DNA of 64,000 nt, taken from Cohnella herbarum (lineage in GTDB: Bacteria > Bacillota > Bacilli > Paenibacillales > Paenibacillaceae). The stretch is from assembly GCF_012849095.1 (NCBI RefSeq), contig NZ_CP051680.1:7799001-7863000 (forward strand). Direction: 5' to 3'. The translations under genes and the position numbers were made by a program. Of the stretch, positions 38,737-47,747 are shown one piece after another (within the stretch, counting starts at the first letter, position 1; every line of letters starts with the position of its first letter). The notes under the pieces are model-generated. The model made no database searches. It was not told the DNA's origin and saw only the letters and a list, made by a program, of their open reading frames with translations.

Positions 38737-39660
38737 ATGAAATACAAACGGAAACCAAGGCTGGGCGGAATCGACAATTTCTTTTTATCTTTGATGTCCC
38801 TGCCCGGGATACTGCTGATCATCGTCTTCAGCTATTTGCCGATGTACGGATTGATAATCGCCTTCAAGAACTATTCTTTCGATAAGGGCATCCTCGGCAG
38901 TCCATGGTCGGGGTGGGACAACTTCGATTTTTTCTTCTCCTCCCAGGATGTTCGGAACGTGCTTCGGAATACGATTCTGCTGAACTTCGGAAGCATCTTG
39001 CTATCGACCGTCGCTTCCATCGTATTGGCCTTGTTGCTCTACGAGGTGACCCGTCCGCTGTGGATCAAAATCTATCAAACGACGCTGTTTTTCCCGTTTT
39101 TTCTGTCTTGGGTCGTCGTCTCGTTCGCTTCCTACGCTTTTCTAAGCGAGAATCTGGGCATTATCAACAAACTGTTAGAAAACCTCGGGTTCGAGACGGT
39201 CGGCTGGTATAGCGATCCGAAGTATTGGCCGTATATTCTCATTCTGGCCAGCGTGTGGAAAAGCGTCGGTTACGGTACGATTTTATACTATTCCAGTCTG
39301 TTGTCGATCGACAAGGAATATTTCGAAGCGGCCGAGATCGACGGAGCTTCCAAGCTGCGCACGACTTGGTCGATCTCTCTTCCGTTTTTGGCTCCGATTA
39401 TTACGATCTTGACGATTTTGTCGGTCGGCCGTATCTTTTATTCCGATTTCGGACTGTATTATTTCCTCCCGATGCAATCCGGGATGCTCATGCCCGCCAC
39501 GGACGTCATCGATACTTACGCTTTCAGGACGCTAAGAGTGGTCGGCGACATCGGGATGTCGTCCGCGGTGAACTTTTTCCAATCGGTGATGGGTCTTGCA
39601 GTGATCTTGTTCGCCAACCTTTGGGCAAGAAAAATCGATAAAGACAGTGCGCTATTCTAG
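38737..39660 (+). CDS. Sugar ABC transporter permease (LplB type), second system
   Basis: 307 residues, six helices, loop signature EAAEIDGASKLRTTWSISLP. Opening LPGILLIIVFSYLPMYGLIIAFKNY and ending RKIDKDSALF mirror the permease at 3451, so both systems belong to one subgroup. AAAGGAG lies ahead. A terminator precedes it after the SLH gene, so it may have its own promoter in the 243-base gap, none obvious. Confidence 0.93.
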   Translation: MKYKRKPRLGGIDNFFLSLMSLPGILLIIVFSYLPMYGLIIAFKNYSFDKGILGSPWSGWDNFDFFFSSQDVRNVLRNTILLNFGSILLSTVASIVLALLLYEVTRPLWIKIYQTTLFFPFFLSWVVVSFASYAFLSENLGIINKLLENLGFETVGWYSDPKYWPYILILASVWKSVGYGTILYYSSLLSIDKEYFEAAEIDGASKLRTTWSISLPFLAPIITILTILSVGRIFYSDFGLYYFLPMQSGMLMPATDVIDTYAFRTLRVVGDIGMSSAVNFFQSVMGLAVILFANLWARKIDKDSALF

Positions 39661-39678
39661 GAAGGAGCTAACAACGAA

Positions 39679-40560
39679 ATGAAAAGCAAAACCGGCCGGC
39701 GGGCCGTTTGGTTCGCCCACGCCCTTCTCGCGTTAACCTGTCTGCTGTGCGTGATTCCGCTGGTCGCGGTCATATCCGTATCGCTAACGCAAGAACGATA
39801 TTTGGTCGAGAACGGCTATCGGTTGATTCCCTATGAATGGAATATCGAAGCCTATCAATACGTTCTAAGCGACGCCACGATCATCTTGCAGGCTTATAAA
39901 ATCACGATACTCGTTTCGATTCTCGGCACCGTCGGCGGTCTGCTCGTGACGTCTCTGCTGGCGTATGCCTTGTCGCGCAACATTTTCGTTTTCCGGAAGC
40001 AGCTTTCGTTTCTCGTCGTCTTCACGATGCTGTTCAACGGAGGATTGGTACCCACCTACATTATGATGGTGAATTATTTGCACTTGAAGGACAGCTTGCT
40101 AGCGCTTATTCTGCCTTATCTAGTCGGAGCGATGAACGTGCTGATTCTGCGAACTTTTTTCCGTCAAATTCCGGAAGGCATCATCGAGTCCGCTAAGATC
40201 GACGGGGCAAGCGAGTTAACGATCTATGCGAGGATTATCCTGCCGCTGTCAAAGCCCGCGATCGCGACGATCGGATTGCTCATCCTTCTCGTTTATTGGA
40301 ACGACTGGTGGCTGGCTCTTCTGTATATCGACAATCAGAAAATGCTTCCGTTGCAGTTGCTGCTTAACCGGATGATGTCGAATATCGAGTTTCTCCGAAG
40401 CCATATCGGAAGCGTCTCCGGCGTTAAAATGTCGCAAATCCCTTCCGAATCCGCAAGAATGGCGATGTGCGTCGTCGCGGCGGGACCTATGCTCTTCATT
40501 CTTCCGTTTTTCCAAAAATACTTTGTTAAAGGCTTGACGATCGGTTCGGTGAAAGGTTGA
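39679..40560 (+). CDS. Sugar ABC transporter permease (LplC type), second system
   Basis: 293 residues, six helices, ESAKIDGASELTIYARIILP signature and the KYFVKGLTIGSVKG end, nearly the same end as in the first system. AGGAAGGAG precedes the ATG, 18 bases after the LplB-type gene. Forms the channel with it. The ATPase is again absent. Confidence 0.92.
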   Translation: MKSKTGRRAVWFAHALLALTCLLCVIPLVAVISVSLTQERYLVENGYRLIPYEWNIEAYQYVLSDATIILQAYKITILVSILGTVGGLLVTSLLAYALSRNIFVFRKQLSFLVVFTMLFNGGLVPTYIMMVNYLHLKDSLLALILPYLVGAMNVLILRTFFRQIPEGIIESAKIDGASELTIYARIILPLSKPAIATIGLLILLVYWNDWWLALLYIDNQKMLPLQLLLNRMMSNIEFLRSHIGSVSGVKMSQIPSESARMAMCVVAAGPMLFILPFFQKYFVKGLTIGSVKG

Positions 40561-40641
40561 CCCATCTCGGTTAAACCCGGCCCTATTACGCTAATTTAAG
40601 ATGCCGGTTTAATATATAATCGATACTAGGAGGATCATGAG

Positions 40642-42207
40642 ATGAAAAAAGGGAAAAAGTTAGGGACAGGCTTGCTCGCTCTTACGATGGCGTTCGCGAC
40701 CGTTCTGTCGGGATGCGGAAACAATGGGAAAGATGCCGAGGGAGAAACGGGGGCTTCAAGTCCTTCGAAGAGTGCTTCATCTTCCGCGTCCGCACCGGCG
40801 TCGGCCAGCGCGCAAGCGTCGCCCGGACAAGCTCTGGAACCGGTTACGTTAAAGTGGCTATTGCCGAAAACCGGTAAAATGGATAAGGCGGACGAAGTGT
40901 TCGCGGCCATCAACAAAATCACGCAGGAAAAGATCAACGCCACGATCGATATCAACATGATCGAGATCGGGGATTTCGTACAGAAAGTCAGCATGATGAT
41001 CGCCGCCAACGAAGATTTCGATATCGTCTTTACGTCCAACTGGTTCAATGCTTACGTTCCGAACGTCGCCAAGGGAGCGTATTTGCCCTTAGACGATCTA
41101 CTCGAGCAGTATGCGCCGCAAACGATCTCCTCGACGAACAAAGCGGCGTGGGACGCGATTAAAGTGGACGGTAAAATCTACGGAACGCCGATCCAGCAAA
41201 TTTACGCCAGACAATCCGGATTTAATTATCGTAAAGACTTGTTGGACAAATATGGTTTCAATCCTTCTACCGTGTCGAAGTTGGAAGACTTGGAGCCGTA
41301 TTTGAAGCAACTGAAAGACGGCGAGCCCGGTTTGTTCCCCATCGAAGGTCTCGGAAGCTATATCTGGGAGAATATGCAGGCGTATTACGGATTCGATACG
41401 ATGCTCGGCGCGAGAATGCCGGGTGTCCTGAAGTTCGACGGTCTTACCGCCTTGAATCAATTCGAATCGCAACAATTCAAAGACTATTTGAATCTCGTTC
41501 GCGATTGGTACAAGAAGGGATATATCCAGAAAGACGCGGCGACGACGAAGACGAATTACCGAGTGCAGGGCAAATACGGAATCGTCACCGATCCCGTGAC
41601 GAAACCGGGAGGCGACGTGGAGTATTCGACGTCGCAAGCAGGCGGGATCGAATACGTCGGTTACGGGATCGGAGAGCGTCCGATGACGACGGGATCGATT
41701 CAAGCGTCGCTGAACGCGATAAACGCCAATTCGAAAAATCCGGAACGCGCCCTCATGTTCATCGATCTGCTGAACTCCGACCAAGAGCTGTACAATCTCG
41801 TTCTCTTCGGATTGGAAGGCATGAACTATACGAAAACGGCGGACGGCAAGGTGGAACAGAAAATGGACGGCTCGTACGACGGTTTCCTGAACTTCTTTGT
41901 CGGCAACGTCTTTAATTCTTACTACACGAAGGGACAACCCGACGGAGTATGGGAAGCGACGGCGAAGATCAATAAGGACGCCAAGCCTTCGGCCTCTCTG
42001 GGTTTCGCTTTTAACGTGGAACCGGTGAAGAACGAAGTGGCCAAGGTGGGGGCGGTTGTCGATCAACATTTAAATGCGCTTGCCAGCGGGTCCGTCGATC
42101 CGGACAAGGTGCTGCCCGAGTTCTTGAGCAAGATGAAGACGGCCGGATCGGAGAAAATCGTAGAGGAGCTCCAGAAACAGCTCGACGCATGGGCCGCAAC
42201 CAAATAA
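40642..42207 (+). CDS. Extracellular sugar-binding lipoprotein, second system
   Basis: 521 residues. Signal peptide with lipobox LSGC, a Ser/Ala-rich linker (about 35-55), then the two-lobed LipO-type fold (YGTPIQQIYARQSGFNYRKD; VQGKYGIVTD). Slightly shorter than the 574-residue homologue at 5396, and clearly diverged from it, so a different glycan is likely. AGGAGGATC precedes the ATG. Terminator after the stop closes the operon. Confidence 0.93.
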   Translation: MKKGKKLGTGLLALTMAFATVLSGCGNNGKDAEGETGASSPSKSASSSASAPASASAQASPGQALEPVTLKWLLPKTGKMDKADEVFAAINKITQEKINATIDINMIEIGDFVQKVSMMIAANEDFDIVFTSNWFNAYVPNVAKGAYLPLDDLLEQYAPQTISSTNKAAWDAIKVDGKIYGTPIQQIYARQSGFNYRKDLLDKYGFNPSTVSKLEDLEPYLKQLKDGEPGLFPIEGLGSYIWENMQAYYGFDTMLGARMPGVLKFDGLTALNQFESQQFKDYLNLVRDWYKKGYIQKDAATTKTNYRVQGKYGIVTDPVTKPGGDVEYSTSQAGGIEYVGYGIGERPMTTGSIQASLNAINANSKNPERALMFIDLLNSDQELYNLVLFGLEGMNYTKTADGKVEQKMDGSYDGFLNFFVGNVFNSYYTKGQPDGVWEATAKINKDAKPSASLGFAFNVEPVKNEVAKVGAVVDQHLNALASGSVDPDKVLPEFLSKMKTAGSEKIVEELQKQLDAWAATK

Positions 42208-42216
42208 ACCGGTGGA

Positions 42217-42241
42217 GAGAAGGGGCGACCCTTCTCTTTTT
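42217..42241 (+). terminator. Terminator of the second ABC operon
   Basis: GAGAAGGG-GCGA-CCCTTCTC, a perfect 8-bp stem, then TTTTT. Confidence 0.92.
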
Positions 42242-42293
42242 CATTAAAAAGGGGACTCGAATGTGTCTTGGATCTCGATACTTTTGTCCAACA

Positions 42294-42334
42294 CAAAAAG
42301 CTTCCACCATCCCGAAGGACGGCGGAAGCCTTTT
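42294..42334 (-). terminator. Bidirectional terminator downstream of the minus-strand membrane gene
   Basis: A 13-bp stem (GCTTCCACCATCC with GGACGGCGGAAGC, G-T pairs included) closes on a CGAA loop. It is flanked by AAAAA on one side and TTTT on the other, so it can work in both directions. It ends the transcript of the gene starting at 42847. Confidence 0.8.
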
Positions 42335-42355
42335 ATGCTTGGCGATGCGCGATCG

Positions 42356-42847
42356 CTAGATTCGTTCTACGGGTTCCGAGTGCTCCGAAAGCTCCGCTTG
42401 AGGCTCGATTTCGGTAACCGATTCCGCGATCGGCTCCGGAGCTTTCTCGGGCTCCTTTACCAGCCGATCGATAACGGCCGGAACGATGAGCGTCAAGGCG
42501 TAAGCCAACGTCATCCAGACCGTATACGCCTGATGCTGACCTTCGCTGAAAGCCGGAAAGACCGAATCCCGATTCCACACCGAGAACGTATTAAGCAATA
42601 ATCCGATAACCGCCGCAGTATATCCGAACTGGGTAGCCGATCCGCGCTCCCTCAGCAGCTTCAGCCTGACGATCAAAGCCAAGCCGATCAGGAGAAGGAA
42701 GGATAACATCTCGAGCAGAAACAGGGAAGAACCGAAATAAGCATCTCCGACCTCTAGTACGACCCAATCGCCGAACAACAGGAAGAAGAGGGTTGGTACC
42801 GCCCATACCGCAACTCCTAAGCCAGCCAATATAAGTGCTTTCCGCAT
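42356..42847 (-). CDS. Four-helix membrane protein, hypothetical
   Basis: 163 residues with about four hydrophobic helices (ALILAGLGVAVWAVPTLFFL; FLLEMLSFLLLIGLALIV; FGYTAAVIGLLLNTFSVW; MTLAYALTLIVPAVI) and an acidic, Pro/Glu-rich C-terminal tail (KEPEKAPEPIAESVTEIEP). ATG 42847 has AAAGGA 8 bases ahead; the in-frame ATG 21 bases further up lacks one. No family recognised. It stands alone, next to manA on the same strand with an 80-base gap. Confidence 0.75.
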   Translation of the reverse strand: MRKALILAGLGVAVWAVPTLFFLLFGDWVVLEVGDAYFGSSLFLLEMLSFLLLIGLALIVRLKLLRERGSATQFGYTAAVIGLLLNTFSVWNRDSVFPAFSEGQHQAYTVWMTLAYALTLIVPAVIDRLVKEPEKAPEPIAESVTEIEPQAELSEHSEPVERI

Positions 42848-42922
42848 ATGGATCCGTCCTTTCTTCATCCGCTAGTCTGGATATCTGCTCATTCTAATTC
42901 GACAAAACCTGTCGATATCCTC

Positions 42923-43894
42923 TTAAGGCACTAAGCTGCGAAGTACGGTCATCGAACCGTCCAGCGTATAGGCCCCTAAGTTAGCCGGAAGCAGGAAACA
43001 GTCTCCGGCTCTGGCATCGACAAGACCGCTGTCCCAGCTAATGCTTCCGCTTCCTTCGCAAACGATGACGATCACGAAGCTATCGGACGAAGTAGACAAC
43101 GTCCATTGGCCTTGTACGATTCCTTTATCCGTCTTGAAATACGGAGACGCGGCCAAGGTAAGCCATTCGCCTGGTTTCGCCCCGTCCGTATCCATTCTTG
43201 CCGCGCCGGATCCTTCGTAAGCCGTTACGTTAAGCGAATCCTCGATATGCAGTTCGCGAGGTTTGCCGTCCAATCCTGGACGATTGTAGTCGAATAAGCG
43301 ATAAGTCGTATCCGAATTCTGCTGAATTTCCGCGACGACGACGCCCGCGCACAGGGCGTGTACGGTGCCGGCAGGAATGTAGAACGCGTCCCCGGCTTTC
43401 ACGGAAACTTCCTGCAACGTGTCCATGATGCGGCCGTCTTCGATCGCTTTGGCCATCTCTGCCCGATCTACTCCCGGTTTCAGCCCATAGATGATTTTGG
43501 CATCCGGTTTGGCATCGAGTACGTACCACATTTCCGTCTTGCCCAGCTCGCCCTTAGGAAGCTTCTCGTAATGGTCGTTCGGATGCACTTGAATCGAGAG
43601 GTCGTCATTGCAATCCAATAGCTTAATCAATAACGGAAAACGTTCGCTGCCGGAGCCGCTGCCCTTCGACCCGAACCATTCTGCTCCGACGATTCCGCGG
43701 ATTTCGTCGAGTCCTTTGCCGGCCAATTCGCCGTTCGTGACGTGCGATACGCCATTCGGATGGTCCGCGATCATCCAGCCTTCTCCGATAACGCCGGCCG
43801 GAACGTCGAAGCCGAATTTTTCAAGGGCGCGTCCGCCCCACACTCTTTCTTTGAATTCCGGTTTAAAATGCAAGGGGTAAGGTCGTAAGCTCAT
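42923..43894 (-). CDS. manA: Mannose-6-phosphate isomerase, class I
   Basis: 323 residues. Zinc cupin enzyme interconverting mannose-6-phosphate and fructose-6-phosphate. Zinc ligands appear in IQVHPNDHY (Gln/His) and the Glu of LGKTEMWYVL; HALCAGVVVAEIQQNSDTTY is the second conserved block. GAGGAGG lies ahead of the ATG. Close to a VOC gene (1 base between), so probably last in a minus-strand set ytqA-ytqB-VOC-manA. Mannose from GH130 phosphorolysis could enter glycolysis here. Confidence 0.95.
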   Translation of the reverse strand: MSLRPYPLHFKPEFKERVWGGRALEKFGFDVPAGVIGEGWMIADHPNGVSHVTNGELAGKGLDEIRGIVGAEWFGSKGSGSGSERFPLLIKLLDCNDDLSIQVHPNDHYEKLPKGELGKTEMWYVLDAKPDAKIIYGLKPGVDRAEMAKAIEDGRIMDTLQEVSVKAGDAFYIPAGTVHALCAGVVVAEIQQNSDTTYRLFDYNRPGLDGKPRELHIEDSLNVTAYEGSGAARMDTDGAKPGEWLTLAASPYFKTDKGIVQGQWTLSTSSDSFVIVIVCEGSGSISWDSGLVDARAGDCFLLPANLGAYTLDGSMTVLRSLVP

Positions 43895-43895
43895 C

Positions 43896-44297
43896 TTAGT
43901 TCGCGCCTCCTCGTGTCGTTTGGAACATTTCTATCGCTTCGCCATCCGGTCCATCGAAGAAAAAGTACCGACTGCCATTAGGCAAAGTCGTGATTTCTTC
44001 GTCAAGACCGGCTACGTTTAATGAACGAATGCGACTAAACTCCTCTTCGATGTCGTCTACGGTAAAGGCAATGTGATGGACTCGTCCCGATTTAGCGAGT
44101 TCTCCCGTAAAGCCCTCGATCAATTCGACTTCGGTTTCCGACGAAGCCTGGAAGCTTAGGAATGCTAAGCGAATGACCCCGTTCGTATGGGTAGTCGTTT
44201 CGGTGTGCTTAAGACCTACGATATTCTCGTAAAAAGGGATCGATACCTCCAAAGAACTTACCATGATGCCAACGTGCTCGATTTTAGTTACAGCCAT
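43896..44297 (-). CDS. VOC-superfamily (glyoxalase-like) protein
   Basis: 133 residues. Paired beta-alpha-beta modules with metal-ligand His in EHVGIMVSSLE, Glu in ETEVELIEGF, His in VHHIAFTVDD and Glu in GEAIEMFQ: the arrangement of lactoylglutathione lyase or methylmalonyl-CoA epimerase. The YENIVGLK and HHIAF pattern is nearer to the latter, but no mutase gene is near. AGGAGGT lies 8 bases ahead of ATG 44297. Function not assigned. Confidence 0.87.
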   Translation of the reverse strand: MAVTKIEHVGIMVSSLEVSIPFYENIVGLKHTETTTHTNGVIRLAFLSFQASSETEVELIEGFTGELAKSGRVHHIAFTVDDIEEEFSRIRSLNVAGLDEEITTLPNGSRYFFFDGPDGEAIEMFQTTRGGAN

Positions 44298-44310
44298 CAA
44301 TAACGACCTC

Positions 44311-44892
44311 CTATTTTTTGTTCAGGGCGATTAAATAAGGCGATGCCGCTTTCTGCGGAAAACGATAGAGGATAGCTTGGGCAAGCGAAGAGGGGACATC
44401 CGATGCCCAAGCTTCTACCGCACTCGCTTCTTCTTGTCCGCCATCGTGACCGGGATAGACGACAACGGTAAGCGCTCCGCCGCTTCGAAGCAGCCGAAGC
44501 GCGGAATCCAGCGCGGCCACTGTCGTGGTTGGCTTCGTAATAACGTCAGTCGATGCGCCTGGCAAATAACCGAGATTAAACATGATCGCCGCGATTCGGC
44601 CATGAAGCTGTTGATCCAAGACGCTCTCCATCGCTTCGTGTCCGCCGTGAATCAACCTCACGGGAGCAAGATTACCTTGCTCGCCGCTTGCGGCAACGAG
44701 TCTTTCATGCGTCTTCCCAAGCGCTTCGGCTTGGATATCGAAGGCGTATACCGTACCGCCGGCTCCGACGGTTCGAGCTAGGAATAACGTATCGGAACCG
44801 TTCCCGGCCGTGGCGTCCACGACGGCATCCCCCGGCTGGGCACGCTCCTTCACCCATCGCTGGGCTTGGCTCAACACGGATAGGAAGCCCAT
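44311..44892 (-). CDS. mnmM: SAM-dependent tRNA methyltransferase MnmM (YtqB)
   Basis: 193 residues. SAM-binding motif VVDATAGNGSDTLFLA (GxGxxT type), then FDIQAEAL (acidic end of strand 2) and the NLGYLPG motif, all typical of YtqB. The B. subtilis protein has been reported, to my knowledge, to methylate nm5U to mnm5U at tRNA position 34. It directly follows ytqA (1 base between), the conserved pair in Bacilli. Codons overlap neither gene. Confidence 0.9.
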   Translation of the reverse strand: MGFLSVLSQAQRWVKERAQPGDAVVDATAGNGSDTLFLARTVGAGGTVYAFDIQAEALGKTHERLVAASGEQGNLAPVRLIHGGHEAMESVLDQQLHGRIAAIMFNLGYLPGASTDVITKPTTTVAALDSALRLLRSGGALTVVVYPGHDGGQEEASAVEAWASDVPSSLAQAILYRFPQKAASPYLIALNKK

Positions 44893-44893
44893 C

Positions 44894-45853
44894 TCATCGA
44901 CCCTTCCATGCTTTGCCTTGCCAGCTATCGCGCCGAACGAGCTCGGCGTCGATCGCGTTCAGCACTTCCCACTTCTTCAAGCTCCACATCGGCCCGATCA
45001 GTAAATCCCTGGGGGCGTCTCCCGTCAAGCGATGGACGATCATCCCAGGAGGCAGCATCTCGAGCGAATCGACGACAAGCGATACGTATTCGTCCTGATC
45101 CAAGAACCGTAACAGGCCGTCGCGCCATTGGCGGACCATCGGAGTTTTGCGCATGAGATGCAGAAGGTGAATCTTAATCCCTTGCACGTCCATACCGGCT
45201 ACCGCTTGAACGGTCTCCAGCATCATTTCGCGTGATTCTCCCGGCAATCCGTGAATAATATGGGCGCAAACGCGAATGCCGCGGGCTCTCAGCCGGGTGA
45301 CCGCATCAATGAAGCAATCGGTATCATGGGCGCGATTAATGAGCTGGGAAGTCGATTCGTGAATCGTCTGCAAGCCCATCTCGACCCATAAATAAGTGCG
45401 TTCGTTCAATTCGGCTAAATAATCGACGACGTCATCCGGCAAGCAATCGGGCCGGGTCGCGATCGACAAGCCGACTACGCCCGGCTGCTGAACGATAACC
45501 TCGTAATATTCGCGGAGAGTTTCCACCGGCGCATAAGTGTTCGTGTAGGCTTGGAAGTAACCGATATACTTCGCTTCAGGCCATTTGAGATGCTGCCGGT
45601 CTCGAATATCGTTAAACTGAGAGACCAAGTCGTCTCGCCGACTGCCGGCGAAATCCCCGGAGCCTCTCGTGCTGCAGAACGTGCAGCCTCCAGCGGCGAT
45701 GCTTCCGTCCCGGTTAGGGCAGGTGAATCCCGCATCGAGCATGACCTTGAACGTCTTCGTGCCGAACGTTTCCCGCATTTCGTAATTCCATGTATGAAAT
45801 CTTTTGTCCGCCCATAATAGGGGGGTTTGTCGATCCGTTCCAATCATTGCCAT
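44894..45853 (-). CDS. ytqA: Radical SAM protein YtqA (TIGR01212 type)
   Basis: 319 residues. Radical SAM Cys motif in DAGFTCPNRDGSIAAGGCTFC (Cys spaced for CX9-type clusters of this subfamily), later VGLSIATRPDCLPDDVVDYL and HIIHGLPGE. Adjacent to ytqB as in Bacillus, where the pair has been linked to the 5-substituent of wobble uridine. AAAGGA lies about 11 bases ahead of ATG 45853; a second ATG two codons later is also possible. Confidence 0.93.
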   Translation of the reverse strand: MAMIGTDRQTPLLWADKRFHTWNYEMRETFGTKTFKVMLDAGFTCPNRDGSIAAGGCTFCSTRGSGDFAGSRRDDLVSQFNDIRDRQHLKWPEAKYIGYFQAYTNTYAPVETLREYYEVIVQQPGVVGLSIATRPDCLPDDVVDYLAELNERTYLWVEMGLQTIHESTSQLINRAHDTDCFIDAVTRLRARGIRVCAHIIHGLPGESREMMLETVQAVAGMDVQGIKIHLLHLMRKTPMVRQWRDGLLRFLDQDEYVSLVVDSLEMLPPGMIVHRLTGDAPRDLLIGPMWSLKKWEVLNAIDAELVRRDSWQGKAWKGR

Positions 45854-46163
45854 GAATGCATCCGTCCTTTAGAGAAGTCGGTATAATTGTAGCGAAAAAC
45901 CGACCAAATTGCGAGGATAGCCGGATTCATATGCATTACCGATGAATTCCCCGTCGTTCGATTCACAATTAACATCGAAAATCGGGCCGAAAAAGTGCTC
46001 ACCCCGCTTGCAATACCTAACATGAAGTGTTATATTAAAAGTGCGCCAAATCAATAAACAAAGCTGACATCGTCTCATTTATCCACAACCCAATTCATAC
46101 CATTTCCATATCTCGGGCAGATTAGGTGTACCATTAAATTTTCCGATAGGAGAGATGATCGTA
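45854..46163. other. Gene-free stretch, nothing clear seen
   Basis: 310 bases between ytqA and the small plus-strand gene. No ORF with a ribosome site, no strong hairpin with T-run and no good promoter hexamer pair was found on either strand. It must hold the promoters of both divergent transcripts. Confidence 0.5.
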
Positions 46164-46349
46164 ATGAATACAAGCGTACGCATACCGCAAGGGGACGATA
46201 CGGTAAAGATCGAGTTGACGGTGAAAGAAGCTATGGCACTTGCGGGGGCTAAATTCCCCAACAATCATAGTATCGAAATATCGGCGCGGAAAAAAATCAA
46301 CAGCGTTATCGAAGATCATTATATCGAAGAACAAAGACCGGTTAATTAA
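46164..46349 (+). CDS. Small soluble protein, hypothetical
   Basis: 61 residues, MNTSVRIPQGDDTVKIELTV at the N-terminus, no membrane helix. ATG 46164 has AGGAGAG 9 bases ahead; an ATG at 46155 lies inside this site. It is a complete transcription unit with its own terminator at 46371. I do not recognise a family; the pattern ELTVKEAMALAG could be a short helix-rich fold. Confidence 0.65.
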   Translation: MNTSVRIPQGDDTVKIELTVKEAMALAGAKFPNNHSIEISARKKINSVIEDHYIEEQRPVN

Positions 46350-46370
46350 TCGGCGAACTTACGATACGGG

Positions 46371-46409
46371 AAGGCCGAATGCCTAATTTCAGGTGTTCGG
46401 CCTTTTTTT
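46371..46409 (+). terminator. Terminator of the small gene at 46164
   Basis: AAGGCCGAATGCCT pairs with AGGTGTTCGGCCTT (G-T pairs) around AATTTC, followed by seven T. It stops just before the next promoter. Confidence 0.9.
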
Positions 46410-46412
46410 GCG

Positions 46413-46461
46413 TTGACAATCTTTTTAGTTGGTTATATAGTTAGTTACATAAGTAACTAAC
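46413..46461 (+). promoter_or_regulatory. Promoter and operator of the ytr-like operon
   Basis: TTGACA (46413-46418) and TATAGT (46436-46441), spacer 17. The perfect inverted repeat GTTAGTTAC-ATAA-GTAACTAAC (46440-46461) overlaps the end of the -10 box and the start site, where a bound YtrA-type repressor would block polymerase. Confidence 0.85.
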
Positions 46462-46482
46462 CGAATAACTGGTGGTGAACAA

Positions 46483-46851
46483 ATGACGATATCGATGGAC
46501 GACAGCCGACCCATCTTCATACAAATCGCAGAGCGGATCGAGAACGATATCATCGACGGGAGGCTGCCGGAAGAATCGCAGGTGCCTTCAACGAATCAAT
46601 TCGCGGCATTTTATCAGATTAACCCGGCAACCGTGATGAAGGGCGTAAATCTGCTTGTTGATCAAGAAATTTTGTATAAGAAAAGAGGAATTGGCATGTT
46701 CGTGGCAACGGGCGTCCGAGCGAAAATCATGGAGAAACGCAAAGAGCAATTTTATGAGCAATACGTCGTGACGATGGTTAAAGAAGCGGAGAAACTGGGC
46801 ATTACGGCAGAGCAGTTAACCGAAATGATTCGGAGAGGGGAGAAAGTTTAA
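46483..46851 (+). CDS. GntR-family regulator, YtrA subgroup
   Basis: 122 residues, only the winged helix-turn-helix plus a short helical dimerisation tail, as in YtrA. DNA-binding part: SRPIFIQIAERIENDIIDG, VPSTNQFAAFYQINPATVMK, then the wing ILYKKRGIGMFVA. Its gene overlaps the ATPase by one base (TAATG). Strong operator over its own promoter, so autoregulated. In Bacillus, YtrA systems respond to wall-active antibiotics; the inducer here is not known. Confidence 0.92.
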   Translation: MTISMDDSRPIFIQIAERIENDIIDGRLPEESQVPSTNQFAAFYQINPATVMKGVNLLVDQEILYKKRGIGMFVATGVRAKIMEKRKEQFYEQYVVTMVKEAEKLGITAEQLTEMIRRGEKV

Positions 46852-47747
46852 TGAACAGCGTAGTTGAGGTTAAGGGACTGACGAAAGCTTACGGAAAAGT
46901 AACGGCTGTCGATAACGTTAGCTTTACGCTTGAAGAGGGCAAGATATACGGTTTGCTCGGAAGGAACGGCGCCGGTAAAACGACGGTCATGCATATGCTT
47001 ACGGCACAGTTATTCAAAACCGACGGGCAGATAAAGGTGTTCGGAGAAGAGCCGTACGAGAATGAACGGGTACTGAGACAAATCTGTTTTATTAAAGAAA
47101 GCCAGAAGTATCCGGAAAACTTTAAGGTCGCGGACGTGTTGAAAGTTTCTCCGCTGTTTTTCCCTAACTGGGATCGAGAGCTCGCCGATAGGCTCGTAAA
47201 GGATTTTCAGCTTCCGTTGAAGCGCCGGGTCAAGAAGCTCTCCAGAGGAATGCTTTCTTCGGTCGGCATCATCGTAGGGCTTGCCAGCAGAGCTCCGCTT
47301 ACGATATTCGACGAGCCGTATTTAGGATTGGATGCGGTAGCTAGAAGCTTGTTCTATGACAGGCTATTGGCGGACTATGCCGAACACCCGAGGACGATTA
47401 TCCTGTCGACCCATTTGATCGACGAGGTCAGTCAGATGCTGGAGCATGTGTTGGTTATCGACAAAGGCAAGTTGATCTTGAACGAAGAATCGGAGACGCT
47501 GCGAGGTAAAGCATCCACGGTAGCGGGGACGGCCGCGAAGGTGGAGAAGTTCCTGGATGGGAAGGAAGTCGTTCACCGCGAACCGTTCGCGGGACTGATG
47601 TCGGCGACGGTCATGGGCTATCTCAGCGCGCAAGACCGCAAATTGGCGGCCGAGCTAGGGCTCGAGATCGCTCCGGTATCTTTGCAGCAGATGGTCGTTC
47701 ATCTGACGAATGGCAATAGCGCTAGAGAGGCAGGAGAAACGCGATGA
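46851..47747 (+). CDS. ABC transporter ATP-binding protein (YtrB-like)
   Basis: 298 residues. Walker A GRNGAGKT at 37-44, signature LSRGM at 130-134 (variant of LSGGQ) and Walker B IFDEP with Asp154-Glu155, plus STHLIDEV with the switch His. The C-terminal about 90 residues are an unusual extension. Overlaps the regulator upstream by one base and the permease downstream by four bases (ATGA), so translation is likely coupled. It drives the membrane protein of the next gene. Confidence 0.93.
   Translation: MNSVVEVKGLTKAYGKVTAVDNVSFTLEEGKIYGLLGRNGAGKTTVMHMLTAQLFKTDGQIKVFGEEPYENERVLRQICFIKESQKYPENFKVADVLKVSPLFFPNWDRELADRLVKDFQLPLKRRVKKLSRGMLSSVGIIVGLASRAPLTIFDEPYLGLDAVARSLFYDRLLADYAEHPRTIILSTHLIDEVSQMLEHVLVIDKGKLILNEESETLRGKASTVAGTAAKVEKFLDGKEVVHREPFAGLMSATVMGYLSAQDRKLAAELGLEIAPVSLQQMVVHLTNGNSAREAGETR

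Noticed and set aside
45869..46078. 69-residue minus-strand frame in the gap ahead of ytqA
   Set aside because: Cys/Arg-rich, no ribosome site and no family pattern.
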